Source: Brachynemurus nebulosus
Lineage: Eukaryota > Arthropoda > Insecta > Neuroptera > Myrmeleontidae
Direction: 5' to 3'
DNA length: 64,000 nt
Assembly (NCBI GenBank): GCA_035578155.1
Contig: JAPWDM010000021.1
Coordinates: 4,330,501-4,394,500, forward strand
Shown: positions 35,648 through 46,026 of the stretch, piece by piece
How positions within the stretch are numbered: the first letter of the stretch is position 1
Layout of the letters: every line of letters begins with the position of its first letter
Made by a program: the position numbers and the translations under genes
Notes under the pieces: generated by a model
Told to the model about the DNA's origin: nothing
Seen by the model: only the letters and a program-made list of their open reading frames with translations
Databases searched by the model: none

Positions 35648-38293
35648 TTATTCACGTGAGTCACTACCCGTTATCAAATCATCTACATATAGATCCGACA
35701 ACAATGTTTTGGACGCGACTGTACAATTTGTTTGATAATCTAAAGCAATTTGTTGCATTACGCGAATAGCCAAATATGGTGCACACGACACCCCATATGT
35801 TACCGTGTTTAACGTATAAGTTTCCAATTCATCATGTTGTTCGTTCCGCCACAAAATTTTTTGATATTGTTTATGCTGGTCGCAAATTTCTATTTGGCGA
35901 TACATTTTTATAATATCCCCGACTAAAACAAACGGGTGCATTCTAAATCGAATGAGGATATGAAAAATGTCTGTTTGAAGCTTTGGTCCAGGTATGATGA
36001 CATCATTTAGTGATAAACCCGATGATGTTTTACATGAACCGTCAAACACTACACGAATTTTAGTAGTGAGTGCAGCTTCTTTGATTACAGCATGATGCGG
36101 AAGAAAATAACCACCCTGTATGTTTTCACATTTTGACATGTGACCTAGTGATTTATATTCGTTCATGAAATTAACATAATTGGATTTCAAATCCCGATTG
36201 GACTGAAACCGCTTTTCTAAATGCAAAAATCGCCTTTTCGCATTTTCAAACGAATTACCTAATTTGGTTACATTTTCCCTAAATGGCAAATGAACAACGA
36301 AACGACCCGATGAATTTCTAATTGTGGTTTGTTCGAACAAATTTTCACAAAATGAATTTTCCGATAAATTTGTTTGAGATTCGTTCTTATTTGAGCTAAT
36401 CTCTTCAACATTCCAAAATTTTTCAATTTGATTCTGAATTGATGTCAGACTAACATTACAACATGTTTGATGCGGAATGATTTCTTCTGATAACGAAATT
36501 TTTCCCGCTGCTATCCATCCTAATGATGTATTTCTATAAACTAAATTGTCATGTTTGATTTGTTCAGAACCTACAATATCCCAAAATATTTCCGCGCCTA
36601 TCAACATTTCAATAGGACGTGATTGATAAAATTGAGGGTCTGCTAGTACGATATTCATGGGTATGTTAATTTGCGATGTATTTAATGATACAGAAGGCAA
36701 ACTTTGTGTTATATGTGGTATAATTAAACAACAAATTGTTTTTTCAAAAGGTGAATGTAGTGATTTTACTTTAACATTCACTGAATGTGTAACACTAAAT
36801 GACGATTGATTTAACCCTACTACAGGCATCTCTAGCCTGTTCGGTTTTAAATTTAATCTTTTACATAACGCAATTGTTAGGAAATGACTTTGCGAACCAC
36901 AATCTAATAATATACGAGCTTGTATTGAATGATTGGACCCACTGCCGCTAACATTTAAAAATGCAGTGGACAACAAAATTTGTGAATTTGTGTTTGCGCA
37001 ACTTGTTGCGATAGTTGCGTCATTAGCGACAAACGAATTCGAATTGTTACTAACTAAAGTTTGTTTGTTGGCGAGCGACGAATTTGAACTCTCTTGTTTG
37101 TTGTCAAAATGCAATAACGTGTTGTGCTTTTTTGAACACAATTTACAAGAACGTGAACGACAATTTACTACTGAATGATTAGCACGTAAACAATTCAAAC
37201 AAAGTTTCAAAGATTTAACCACTTTAAAACGTTCTGATGGAGAAATCTTTTTTAAATTTTCACATGCGTGAATGAAATGTGATCCCTTACAATGCGGGCA
37301 AACAATTTTTTGTGATGCATGACACGATACAAACGATTTTTTAGGAATATTATGTGATTGGCCAACTGTAGAGGAATTGTTATCCCGTTTTCTAACACTT
37401 GCTAAAGATTCTAATACTTGGCAACGTTGTGTTAAAAATGCTGTAAATTGATCAAATGTAGGCAATTGTGTCCCTACTAACGATTCTTCCCACAATTTGT
37501 TTGTGTATGTGTCCAATTTTGTAACCAATAAATGAATAATTATACTATCCCAATGACTAGTGGGCAAACCAAGGGCTTTTAACGCGCGCATATTTTTGTT
37601 TGTTTCGTCCAATAATTGACGAAGTGCAATGTGCGACTCTTTTGTGACAACCGCCAAATTGAATAAATTTTTGATATGATTTTGAACGATTAATCTTTTA
37701 TTATCGTACCTTTCTGTTAAAAGCTGCCATGCTATATAGTTGTGTGATGAAATATCTAGAGATTGGACTAAATGTTTAGCTTCATTTTTTAAACAACCGA
37801 GTAAATAATGAAATTTTTGAATTTTGCTTAAATCTTGATTGCTATGAATAAGTGATCCAAAAGTTTCTGAAAATGACTGCCAATGTTCATAGGACCCCTC
37901 AAATATGGGAAGACTAATTTGGGGAAGATTAATTTTTGAAGTAATTCCCAATGAATAGCTATTTTCAACATTTTGACAATGTGGATTATTTGATTCGAGA
38001 GAAAACTTTTCAATGTAGCTTTCAATATTTGCGACCAATTCAAAATAATTGTTTTCAAAAGTTTCCCTTTCTAAAAGCCTAATTTCTAAGTTACTTGTGT
38101 CAATCAATTCTATTTTTGATTGTAACTGTTGAAATTCCTGCCAAACTTCATTAAATTTCAATAAACGTGTTTTTATTTCTTGAAATTTAGATTTATTATC
38201 CGCATTTGTTTCAAAAAATGTACGAAATCTACTATAATGCGCGTCCAGTTGTCCGCGTTTAGATAATAATTTAGCTAATTCTTTTTTATTCAT
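35648..38293 (-). CDS. gag-pol: BEL/Pao Gag-protease-RT polyprotein (5' part)
   Basis: This 881-codon frame starts at the ATG at 38293 with a coiled, Glu/Gln-rich N-terminus. A Gag core typical of Pao elements follows (LPQISLPIFEGSYEHWQSF). Three Cys/His knuckle-like clusters (CPHCKGSHFIHAC, CLNCLRANHSVVNC, CKLCSKKH) lie at about residues 330-400. The aspartic protease (ARILLDCGSQSHFL) is near residue 460. The reverse transcriptase ends at YVDD and the TAA at 35648. BEL elements make Gag-Pol as one frame, so this TAA is either a disabling mutation or a readthrough point; with a frameshift further down, disabling is more likely. Confidence 0.93.
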   Translation of the reverse strand: MNKKELAKLLSKRGQLDAHYSRFRTFFETNADNKSKFQEIKTRLLKFNEVWQEFQQLQSKIELIDTSNLEIRLLERETFENNYFELVANIESYIEKFSLESNNPHCQNVENSYSLGITSKINLPQISLPIFEGSYEHWQSFSETFGSLIHSNQDLSKIQKFHYLLGCLKNEAKHLVQSLDISSHNYIAWQLLTERYDNKRLIVQNHIKNLFNLAVVTKESHIALRQLLDETNKNMRALKALGLPTSHWDSIIIHLLVTKLDTYTNKLWEESLVGTQLPTFDQFTAFLTQRCQVLESLASVRKRDNNSSTVGQSHNIPKKSFVSCHASQKIVCPHCKGSHFIHACENLKKISPSERFKVVKSLKLCLNCLRANHSVVNCRSRSCKLCSKKHNTLLHFDNKQESSNSSLANKQTLVSNNSNSFVANDATIATSCANTNSQILLSTAFLNVSGSGSNHSIQARILLDCGSQSHFLTIALCKRLNLKPNRLEMPVVGLNQSSFSVTHSVNVKVKSLHSPFEKTICCLIIPHITQSLPSVSLNTSQINIPMNIVLADPQFYQSRPIEMLIGAEIFWDIVGSEQIKHDNLVYRNTSLGWIAAGKISLSEEIIPHQTCCNVSLTSIQNQIEKFWNVEEISSNKNESQTNLSENSFCENLFEQTTIRNSSGRFVVHLPFRENVTKLGNSFENAKRRFLHLEKRFQSNRDLKSNYVNFMNEYKSLGHMSKCENIQGGYFLPHHAVIKEAALTTKIRVVFDGSCKTSSGLSLNDVIIPGPKLQTDIFHILIRFRMHPFVLVGDIIKMYRQIEICDQHKQYQKILWRNEQHDELETYTLNTVTYGVSCAPYLAIRVMQQIALDYQTNCTVASKTLLSDLYVDDLITGSDSRE

Positions 38294-38766
38294 TGTTACG
38301 ATTCAAAAAAAATATATACTAAATATGAAATATTCCCAAAAATACGTGAATAGTACAAGTAAAAACGATAAAAATTGTTAAATAAAATGAATAAGGATAT
38401 GAAGGATAATTCGCTCACCTATTTGTTCAATGACGACGAAAAATGTGTGTTTTTGAATTGCTATGATGAATTCCATGAAATTCCGAAACGAATTGATTGT
38501 TGCTTGCTTCCAACGGTCAAAACAAAACGACAATGTGTTGATTCCAAAAAACCAATATGTGACGATGATCGATGCGCTCACCATAAAACCAATATGTGAT
38601 GTAGAACCAAGTGTTCCAGCGATAACCAAAACGTGATGATGAACGACGCGATCCAAAACGACAATGATGATTGTTCGATTCACAATCGACCAGATGCTCC
38701 ACAAAATCCAATTTGAAGAACCAAAATATGTTCCTACCACAAAATTCGGCTTGAAGCGACCAAAAA
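38294..38766 (-). promoter_or_regulatory. BEL/Pao 5' leader with primer-binding site
   Basis: The untranslated leader lies between the 5' LTR and gag. The primer-binding site candidate is on the minus strand about five bases from the LTR (near 38744-38762). The rest is rich in CGATGATG-like imperfect repeats; the small frames on both strands here have no support. Confidence 0.7.
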
Positions 38767-39547
38767 TGTTCGGAAAAGTTCCAAATTATGTTGAGTATTT
38801 CAATAGTTTTCGAAGGACCAGGTCATTGACTGACCAATTTTTAATAATTAATATTTTTCAATTAACTCAGTAACGCCTATTCGGCATAAAATACGTTTCA
38901 CTGGTTCGATGGGGCTTCGACGGCGTCTTCGCTCAGTGGAGGTGTATAAATAGTAGGAACAATAAATAATGATGCAAATACGACTTGATTGTGAATCACT
39001 TTTAATTGTTAATGTTAATTAATTGTATATAATATACAAAATTGTTACAAAATAAACGACAAAAATGAGTATTATTGACCGTTAGAAAATATATTTATCA
39101 AAAAAGAACTATGTGTTTGTTTGATCTACATGTTACATGTTGTTGCTACTACAGCCAATATGCGACTTATATTTGTATGTATAATAATGCTATGAACAGC
39201 AAAAGACGAAAAAAGACGATAAACATGTATGTATGTATTGGTAATATTCCTTACATATTGTATGGTGATGATGTCACCTGCTTTGGTTAGCCAATGAAAA
39301 TAAAAAAAAAGGAGATTAATTATATTTCAAACAAACATATACTTAAACGAATACTATAAACAAAGAAAGAAAGAATATGTTTTTTTGTTATTCAAAATTA
39401 CTAATTCAAATACGACAAATACATACAATGTCGCTTGAGTAGTTTTAATACGAAATATAAATTGTTTTTTCTAAAACCTTAAAATAAAATAAGGAAATTA
39501 CGAATACAAATTAAATATTTAAAAATATTGTCTTACAAAACTGAACA
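38767..39547 (-). repeat. BEL/Pao 5' LTR
   Basis: The second 781-bp LTR, with the same ends as 32131-32911. It is the 5' LTR because the coding strand is minus. Confidence 0.95.
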
Positions 39548-40384
39548 GTCGTTTTTCTGCAAATTTTCGGGACATTTTCAAAATTCAAGGGCGGATACGC
39601 CCTGTCCACAACAACTTTTCGGTGTACTGATTTCACCAAGTTGTGTATCTAATTGTTAGTGAAATTCATCGCCGTACCAAATTTCATCAAAATCACTTAA
39701 GTGGTTTCATAGTTACGAGATCAAAATAGCTCTTCGTATAGACAGATAGACTAACAGATTCTCAGAAGACCTCAAAACGTATGTTTCCGCTAAAAAGTCG
39801 ACATTGAATTTTCCAGGAAAATTCCCTCACTTTTCCAGGTTTTCCAGAAATTTTATTAAAAAATTCCCTGACAGTTTTGTGAAAAATGCCACCCCTACTT
39901 TATCCCAAAAAAGCCAAAAAAATATTTGAAGACATGAGTGGGTGAAGGTGTTATGTCACATTTTTATAATTTTACAGAAGAAGCGTTTGAAAGTTTTTAT
40001 TTATATGTACTTCTCATTTATATATACTTCCCTTGAATTTCTACAAAACAATTGGACCTACTGAAACCAAATTTGAATATATGATACTTCAGCATAGAAT
40101 ATTTCAAAATTTGGTAAAAAATGAATTTTTGAAAAATGTTACATAACACCTTCATCCACTCATGTCTTCATTTGACGTAATAAAATAAATTACGAGCAAA
40201 AAAAAAATTGGCGCTAATTTTTAAATCTAATCTCAAAACAAGTGAAAAATTGATTGAAGTTTTATCCCTAAATATAAAAATCAATTTTTTCCAGTCTTCT
40301 GGTAAAATTTACTGAATTTTCCAGAAAGTAAAAATTCCCTGACATTTCCAGGTTTTCCAGTAACGTGGCCACCATGAATTAGTT
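39548..40384. repeat. Repeat with inverted arms
   Basis: GAAGACATGAGTGGGTGAAG and following bases (39928-39965) recur inverted at 40132-40170. Outside these arms are copies of TTCCCTGAC/CCAGGTTTTCCAG (39820-39900 and 40330-40370) and GCCACCCCTAC versus GTGGCCACC. This points to a decayed foldback element of about 0.5 kb. No coding sequence is present. Confidence 0.6.
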
Positions 40385-40806
40385 TTCTTTGCTAAAATTT
40401 CCCCAAATTCAAAAGTTTCTGCAACATTTTTTTACACCATTAGAAAGTGGAGAAAAAATCACAAGAAAAGGTTTTTGAACCATTATTCTAGGTAAATTGG
40501 ATTCCGAGAAAAACTAATTTTTTTAAACGGAAATTCGCTATGTTATTTTAAACCATTAAGGGCTCTCCACATTCTCGCCGAGGTTGGACGAGTCGAGAAT
40601 ATAGAGGGTCATTTCGTTGTGCCTCGCGGTTGGTGTTTTAATGCTATTCATATGCCTCAGTCAACCTCAGCGAGGAACTCCGCGAGGAACCTCGTCCAAC
40701 CTCGGCGAGAATGTGGAAGGCCATTTATTCTAGCTAAACTGGTTCCCGAGAATTTTTTATAAACAGAAAATCGCTATGTTATGCAGAATGCTGCGACAGA
40801 GGTATT
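40385..40806 (-). mobile_element. Relative of the hairpin/TA-core families, interrupted
   Basis: The sequence matches the TA-core family in its left half (ACACCATTAGAAAGTGGAG, CATTATTCTAGG). At its right end it matches the long-hairpin family (CGCTATGTTATGCAG, ATGCTGCGACAG, GGTATT). It thus links the two families. A 163-bp MITE is inserted in the middle. Confidence 0.65.
40560..40722. mobile_element. 163-bp palindromic MITE
   Basis: GGCTCTCCACATTCTCGCCG and its near-perfect inverse form terminal repeats of about 33 bp around a GC-rich interior. It splits the surrounding repeat and so is younger than it. Confidence 0.8.
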
Positions 40807-40835
40807 TTCACGATCACATAACTTGGTCAGTAGAC

Positions 40836-41362
40836 TACGGATGATCGATATTCATCGATGGTAGAAAAACATCGATGTTATGTCCTCGATAATATCGACA
40901 TATCAATGTTACGAGAATAATATCGAAACATCGATATTACTCTAAGCTATCCAGTATTTAGAAATCCTGTAGCTGATTTAAAACAAGATCCATTACTGTT
41001 ATGGCAAATTCTAGGATCCACTTATCCAAACTTGAACAAAATTGCCATTAAATATTTGTGTTTCACAGCAATTTCAAGAGCTTCAGTGAGAGTTTTTTCA
41101 AAAGCTGGGCAGCATTTGTGACAACAAAGGAACAGATTAAAAGGGAAACTTCTAACAAAGTGACTTTTTTGCAAAGTGTACCAAATAAATACTGGCAATG
41201 TTAATTTTTAATAAATAAAATAATAGATTATAATGTTTTTTTACTTTGCTACATAAACATCGATGTTTTCGAACCTCGATGTCTTTCTTTCGATATATAT
41301 CGTATATCGATACTCTTGAATCGATGTTAACATCGATGTTTTTCTAATATCGATCATCCCTA
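40836..41362 (+). mobile_element. hAT remnant with terminal repeats and target duplication
   Basis: The ends TACGGATGATCGATATT and AATATCGATCATCCCTA are flanked by CAGTAGAC and CAATAGAC, an 8-bp duplication with one mismatch. ATCGATGTT repeats lie inside both ends. Between them is a stretch (about 40955-41180) coding for a hAT C-terminal dimerisation domain. Confidence 0.85.
40955..41190 (+). pseudogene. hAT transposase C-terminal fragment (BED-type)
   Basis: The frame reads NPVADLKQDPLLLWQ, YPNLNKIAIKYL, TAISRASVRVFSKAG and, after a stop, RNRLKGKL. This is the DPL-W ... YP-L-A-KYL-ATS-SER-FS-AG pattern of hATC domains in BED-finger hAT transposases. The usual Ser-Glu of SERVFS is changed to SVRVFS. 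One internal stop is visible. It is only the last part of the protein. Confidence 0.82.
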
Positions 41363-41370
41363 CAATAGAC

Positions 41371-42275
41371 ACGTAATGTATGGAGCCAAGTAAAAAATTT
41401 ACTGATTTAAATCGATAACCAGACACGCCACATTAACCACCATTAAAATTTTCGAGAAATATTCAGCATGTTAATCCTTTTAAAAACCTATTTAAAAGAA
41501 AAAATAAATTACAATGTTAACCATTACAAATATTATTTCCCTCCTTTGTTATTTAAAAACTGATCTTTCCTACGTCTTAAACGGGAATTAAAAAATGACG
41601 AAAAACTCGTTAAAAATAAGGAGCCGCAAACATTACGTGAAATACAAATATACAATTTATGTGTCTGGAGTATGAGACGTCAGTAACAATACTTGTAATA
41701 TATATTTATTGTACACGGGCATACGATGGGGTCGGTAAAGATTGGGTGAGCTAATAAAAATGGGAGCGTTCTCTATTAATCCCGGGTTTTAAGTTAAGTT
41801 TATTCTTTCGTGAATGACAATGGAAAACAGAAAGAAATTCGTTTCGCTAAATTATTCATTTGTACAGTTAAACCGTGTGGTGTGCGAATGTCTTTAAAAA
41901 CAAAAAAATTCGGAAATTAAAATTCGTCTTTAAAATCTCTAAGAGGTTAAAACCTCCCGGCTTCTAAGTAGCCGATTAAACTATCAAATAAAACAAGACA
42001 CAAAGTTACTGAGGTCGCGTTTTATTTTCTTATTTATTATTATTTTTGTTTTTTCGCTAAAAAAAAACAATAATCTAAAATTTTTGAGAAACTTTATAAC
42101 AAAAATACTTACATGTTGGGAATCACTCCTTCAAAAGTACCCAAAATTTTCGACAAAATTGTTTCTTAGAATATAAACTTTACGGGCGCAACCAAAAGCT
42201 TCTTTTTTGAAACTGCTGAAAAAAAGGTAAAAAAAAACGACTGATTACAGGGTCACATTAATGTATTATCTAGTA
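41371..42275. other. Non-coding region
   Basis: No gene, terminal repeat or RNA was recognised between the hAT remnant and the TTAA MITE. Confidence 0.4.
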
Positions 42276-42513
42276 TTAAGGGGGTATTCTAGTTTAGAAA
42301 TTCGAAAAAGTCGATTTCTTTTTCATATATTCAAAGTTCAGACCATTAAGAATAAGCCTCTAAAGGGATTTACGGAAATTCGAATTATTTTCGGAGTTAT
42401 GGTGATTTTTCCCTGTGTACTGTGTATCTTTTCAGTGTAAATTCAAATTTTTAACATAAATTACTCGAAACAACTTTTTTCGATACGGTTGACATGATAT
42501 TTCAAGTTCTAAT

Positions 42514-43504
42514 AGTAGAATAGCTAGGACAGTTCTACCCCACCGTAGAACCTCAATTATCCGGACTACTTTTTTGACCGTGTTAAGAACCGTGTAGTTT
42601 GGGGTCCTACTGTACCTAGTATATGAATTGACCTTTGACCTGGCACATACATGTATTAAAAAAATTGTTGTTGACATTTGACCCCAACACTCGCTCATAC
42701 TGTTGGCCTTGAAATTCCTAAGACCTGAGTCATCACCAGCAACCAAATTAATTTATGTTAACCCATTATGCGCCATCACAATTTACTTATAACAATTTCA
42801 TTTTGTGTTAACCCATTACCCGCCAGCACCGACGTAGTTTTTGAATGCAAACCTAACGCATGCGCAGATTGAATTTAAGTACACGACGCATGCGCAGACT
42901 AAATTTTGGGTTATAACTTGATAGCTGGGGTACACTACCGCGTCAAAAATGTGCGGATACCCTAACTCGGGGGTGGCCCCAAACTTTTGACACCGTACTG
43001 TACTTAAATTTTTGGTACACTGCCGTGTCAAAAGTGCGGCCCCCCTAACTGAAAAAGGTATCCGATCACTTTTTGAAGCGCACTGTACTTATTTTTTGTG
43101 TGTACATGCAAGCCTTAGCCTTTAACCTCACTTAACTGAGTCATCTTAAACGAAAGGTGCACTATCACGTCAAAAATGTGGGATTACCCTAATCCAAGAG
43201 GTGGCCCCAGACTTTTGACGCCGTACTGTACTTAAATTTTTGGTACACTGCCGTGTCAAAAGTGCGGGCCTCCTGAGCAAAAAGGTGTCCGATCACTTGT
43301 TGAAGCGTACTGTACGTGCAAACCTTAACCCCAACACGCGCTTGCCTTAATTGCGTCATTTTAAACGAACTACCAAGTCAAAAATGTGGGGAATACCCTA
43401 ACCCAAGGGGAGGCCGCTAAATTTTGTGGGGGCACTGTACCAAGCGCTAGATTTTAAAACCAGACTCCGGGCCCAGATTTCTGACCGCTACTGTACTGCC
43501 GAAA
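42514..43504 (+). repeat. Polinton 1 left terminal inverted repeat
   Basis: The inverted copy of 52415-53548. It contains about two tandem subrepeats, each with TTTTGACACGG-like and GTGTCAAAAG-like blocks around 42940-43400. The left arm carries an extra segment of about 100 bp near 42680-42790. Its right counterpart has one more subrepeat. Open frames here and at the other end are mirror-image shadows. Confidence 0.92.
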
Positions 43505-44375
43505 ATCGAGTGTTAACTGTACCTTATGGGGATTTTTGGTATATTTAACCTTGGATAATTCCAGGAATTTTTATCAGTTTTAAAATAAACAAACAACCAA
43601 TAATTAAATGTTTATTTTAGCTGAATTATGATCATATGACTCATATATGGAGTTTTTTTGGTATAAGAAAGATAACGTCATGGAATATTAATGAGTTGAC
43701 AAATTGTTTAGTAAAAAATATCACCCATTGTAGGCCTCAAGCAAGAAATTATTTTTATCAGTTTTAATACTTTAACATTTAACCTACAGTGATCAATTTT
43801 TTAGTTAACTAACAAAAGTTCTTGAAATTTTAACAAGTTACAAAAAATATTACTTCTTATGGTGCACAACACTTTTGAATTTGACTGTAGCACAAAACTG
43901 TTTCTATATCAAACCAAAATTATCTGAAATAATTCAGTATGTATATATGTATAGACTCTGTATATTAAAAATATTTTATGTATACACTCTGTATAAATTT
44001 TTGGTTTCAAATTACTATAAACACGTCGCTTAATATAAAAATGATAACAGCATTGAGTTTTACTAAATTTTTAGGTCTGTAAAATCAAAATTTTATATAT
44101 AACGGGTGTATATTTAGTATTTTTAATAAATATTTTAGTATACAGGGTGTATCATGAAATATGCTTTTCAATTAGAACAATAAATTTCATAAGATTTTTG
44201 TTAATACTCTTATAGGTTAACGAAAGAAACTTTTTGCTGTAAAAAAATAGGAGAATTCAGGGTAATAATTAAATAAAACGCACATATTTTTCTTTTTTTT
44301 TAAATTTTATTTATAGAATATGAATACAAAAAATTAAATTGCTTAAATCTATATATTACTAAAAATCTATTTATT
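43505..44375. other. Polinton 1 non-coding segment
   Basis: No gene is seen between the left terminal repeat and the first gene. Several GTATACACTCTGTATA-like palindromic blocks occur at about 43940-44160. Confidence 0.4.
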
Positions 44376-44855
44376 TTACATATTAAAATTTTTTAAAAGA
44401 ATACAGTTTTCTAATGAACAAATTTTATCTGAATGGATCATACAACGTCTTGAATAATATTCATCTCGCAGATTGGAAATCTTCGGTACATCAAATATTT
44501 CCTCCAAATTCAAAATCCATGGCTGGTTTTCGGTACCATCAAACAAATTTGAAATCCATTTCTTCTTTTTACTGCCCTTGACGTATATGACATCAAACTT
44601 CTTTAATATAGGTTTCAATATGGTATGAAGTTTTTTGTACGGAATAAATCCATACGACCAAGGTATCCCATGCCAATTTCGGCAAAGCCAACGTGCAGCA
44701 ACCCGTTCATATTTCTTCGGCAACTCGTTGAAATCAAACGGTGCATCGAATATAAGATGTAGTATTTCATCCGAATTTTCCGCAACGATACCAACTTCTT
44801 TAAAATAAAATTCGCTGTTAGCTCCTTGATAGCCTTGTATATCAAGAAACGCCAT
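44376..44855 (-). CDS. Polinton protein of unknown function, copy A
   Basis: This intact 159-codon gene has a TATA box (44902-44907) and CAGTT initiator (about 44877) upstream. It is a diverged paralogue of 55701-56210: both have D-x-Q-G-x-Q at the N-terminus, FYxKE, P-x-F-x-x-L, a-RWLxxNxHGxxW, YVKGxxKxxxL, nLEExxDxPK and a C-terminal C-x2-H-x4/5-C-x-L-x-N motif. The conserved acidic and His positions recall DEDD-type exonucleases, but this is only a resemblance and function is unknown. In both elements it lies at the left, on the minus strand. Related uncharacterised proteins are frequent in arthropod genomes. Confidence 0.8.
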   Translation of the reverse strand: MAFLDIQGYQGANSEFYFKEVGIVAENSDEILHLIFDAPFDFNELPKKYERVAARWLCRNWHGIPWSYGFIPYKKLHTILKPILKKFDVIYVKGSKKKKWISNLFDGTENQPWILNLEEIFDVPKISNLRDEYYSRRCMIHSDKICSLENCILLKNFNM

Positions 44856-44901
44856 TTTTTATCGCCGCCGTAGAACTGAATTCACTCACACAATCCACAA
44901 C

Positions 44902-44907
44902 TTTATA
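44902..44907 (-). promoter_or_regulatory. TATA box of the copy A gene
   Basis: TATAAA on the minus strand, followed about 30 bases later by TTCAGTT, an insect-type initiator, and then the ATG. Confidence 0.6.
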
Positions 44908-45015
44908 AAAAATAATTAAAATTGGTGAGGATAGTTAATTTGTGGGATGTATCCGAAAATGGATACTACTAATAGCTATTGCTAGTTAACCATCAAATTA
45001 CAAACTGTTAAATAT

Positions 45016-45399
45016 TTAGCACATTACTGAGTACCATGTTCTTTTCACTTTAAGACCTAATGATTTGAGGAATGCTAAATTTTCGGGTGAAATGTGTTGT
45101 CGCTTAAAAGTTTTATGTTTAATGATCTTAGGTTTCGAAAGTCCTTTGCTAGGTTGTCTAGTGGTGGACTGCTCTGAATTGTAAATTATCATGGTTCGAA
45201 ATGCAATTGTTTTACCACGAAATTGTTTTTTCAGCGAAAGAGATGTTAACTCTTTGACAACCACCGGTAAATTGACAATATTTTGTGTCAGTTTAACTAT
45301 TTTATACCCTTTAACCATGATAATGTGTAGGAGCCTTTTAACCATGATAAGGTGTATGAGCTCTTTAACCATGATAAGGTGTCTGAGCTCTTTAACCAT
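45016..45399 (-). CDS. Small basic Polinton protein (FL-SLGL motif)
   Basis: The open frame is 127 codons, but its first 27 codons lie in a 27-bp tandem repeat (MVKEL-HLI units). A start at the ATG at 45318, giving about 100 residues, is plausible. The C-terminal end carries ISPENLAFLKSLGLKVKR. The 55-residue peptide between penton and capsid genes in Polinton 2 ends with NANFLQQLGLTLKKKKK. The shared F-L-x2-L-G-L-x-[VL]-K ending suggests homologous small virion or core peptides. The gene follows copy A in the same order as in Polinton 2, with the capsid gene missing in between. The function is unknown. Confidence 0.55.
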   Translation of the reverse strand: MVKELRHLIMVKELIHLIMVKRLLHIIMVKGYKIVKLTQNIVNLPVVVKELTSLSLKKQFRGKTIAFRTMIIYNSEQSTTRQPSKGLSKPKIIKHKTFKRQHISPENLAFLKSLGLKVKRTWYSVMC

Positions 45400-45436
45400 G
45401 ATAAAGTGTATGAGCTCTTTAAGGATGATAAGGTGT
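45310..45436. repeat. 27-bp tandem repeat
   Basis: About four and a half copies of a unit containing TTAACCATGATAAGGTGTAT lie between the small peptide gene and the 21-bp minisatellite. It supplies alternative ATG codons to the minus-strand peptide gene. Confidence 0.85.
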
Positions 45437-45935
45437 ATGAGTCACTCCGGGAGCAAAATGAGTCACTCCGGGAGCAAAATGAGTCACTCTGGGAGCAAAA
45501 TGAGTCACTCCGGGAGCAAAATGAGTCACTCCGGGAGCAAAATGAGTCACTCCCGGAGCATGTGAGTCACTCGTTGGAGTCAAATGAGTCGCTCTGGGAG
45601 CAAAATGAGTCACTCCGGGCGCAAAAGAGTCACTCCGGGAGTAAAATGAGACACTTCGGGAGCAAAATGAGTCGCTCCGGGAGCAAAATGAGTCACCCCG
45701 GGAGCAAAATGAGTCACTCCGGGAGCAAAATGAGTCATCCGGGAGCAAAATGAGTCACTCCGGGAGCAAAATGAGTCACACAGGGAGCAAAATGAGTCAC
45801 TCCGGGTGCAATATGAGTCACTCCGGGAGCAAAATGAGTCACTCCGGGAGCAAAATGAGTCACTCCGGGAGCAAAATGAGTCACTCCGGGAGCATGTGAG
45901 TCACTCGTTGAAGTCAAATGAGTCGCTCGGTGAAG
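45437..45935. repeat. 21-bp minisatellite with TGAGTCA sites
   Basis: About 23 copies of a 21-bp unit (GAGCAAAATGAGTCACTCCG plus one base) include about 19 exact TGAGTCA sites by manual count. Two larger variants with TGTGAGTCACTCGTTG occur at about 45559 and 45894. Because the unit is a multiple of three without stops, long repetitive frames appear on both strands; these are not genes. It ends about 15 bases before the TATA box of the zinc-finger gene. Confidence 0.93.
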
Positions 45936-45950
45936 CAAATGAGCTAAGTA

Positions 45951-45958
45951 TATATAAG
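45951..45958 (+). promoter_or_regulatory. TATA box of the zinc-finger gene
   Basis: TATATAAG is followed 32 bases later by ACAGTTATT as initiator and, about 75 bases from the TATA box, by the ATG at 46027. It directly follows the minisatellite. Confidence 0.7.
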
Positions 45959-46026
45959 TAGAGAAGCAATAAATCTTTGAACAGTTATTCATTTACTGGC
46001 GAACGCTTCAGACCTCCCGCTGAACG

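Larger units (their letters stand above)
32131..39547 (-). mobile_element. Full-length BEL/Pao LTR retrotransposon
   Basis: Two 781-bp LTRs (32131-32911 and 38767-39547) enclose a 5.9-kb minus-strand gag-pol. The insertion is flanked by a perfect 5-bp duplication GTCGT (32126-32130 and 39548-39552). Five bases from the 5' LTR, the minus strand has TGGTCGCTTCAAGCC as a primer-binding site. Next to the 3' LTR is a purine tract AAGGCGGGCGGAA. The LTRs differ at about one visible position (T-C-T versus T-A-T near 32691/39326), so the insertion is very recent. Even so, the coding region has one stop and one frameshift. Confidence 0.96.

Noticed and set aside
42816..43031. 71-codon frame present twice (also 53119-53334)
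   Set aside because: It is the mirror image in the two terminal inverted repeats of Polinton 1.
45437..45935. CRISPR-like array
   Set aside because: The repeats are contiguous without spacers, and the DNA is eukaryotic; it is a minisatellite.
45191..45992. Long repetitive frames (ESLREQN, SHSGSKM, APGVTHF units)
   Set aside because: A 21-bp unit without stop codons gives open frames on both strands; neighbouring copies vary at all codon positions alike, and the repeat lies in a promoter region.
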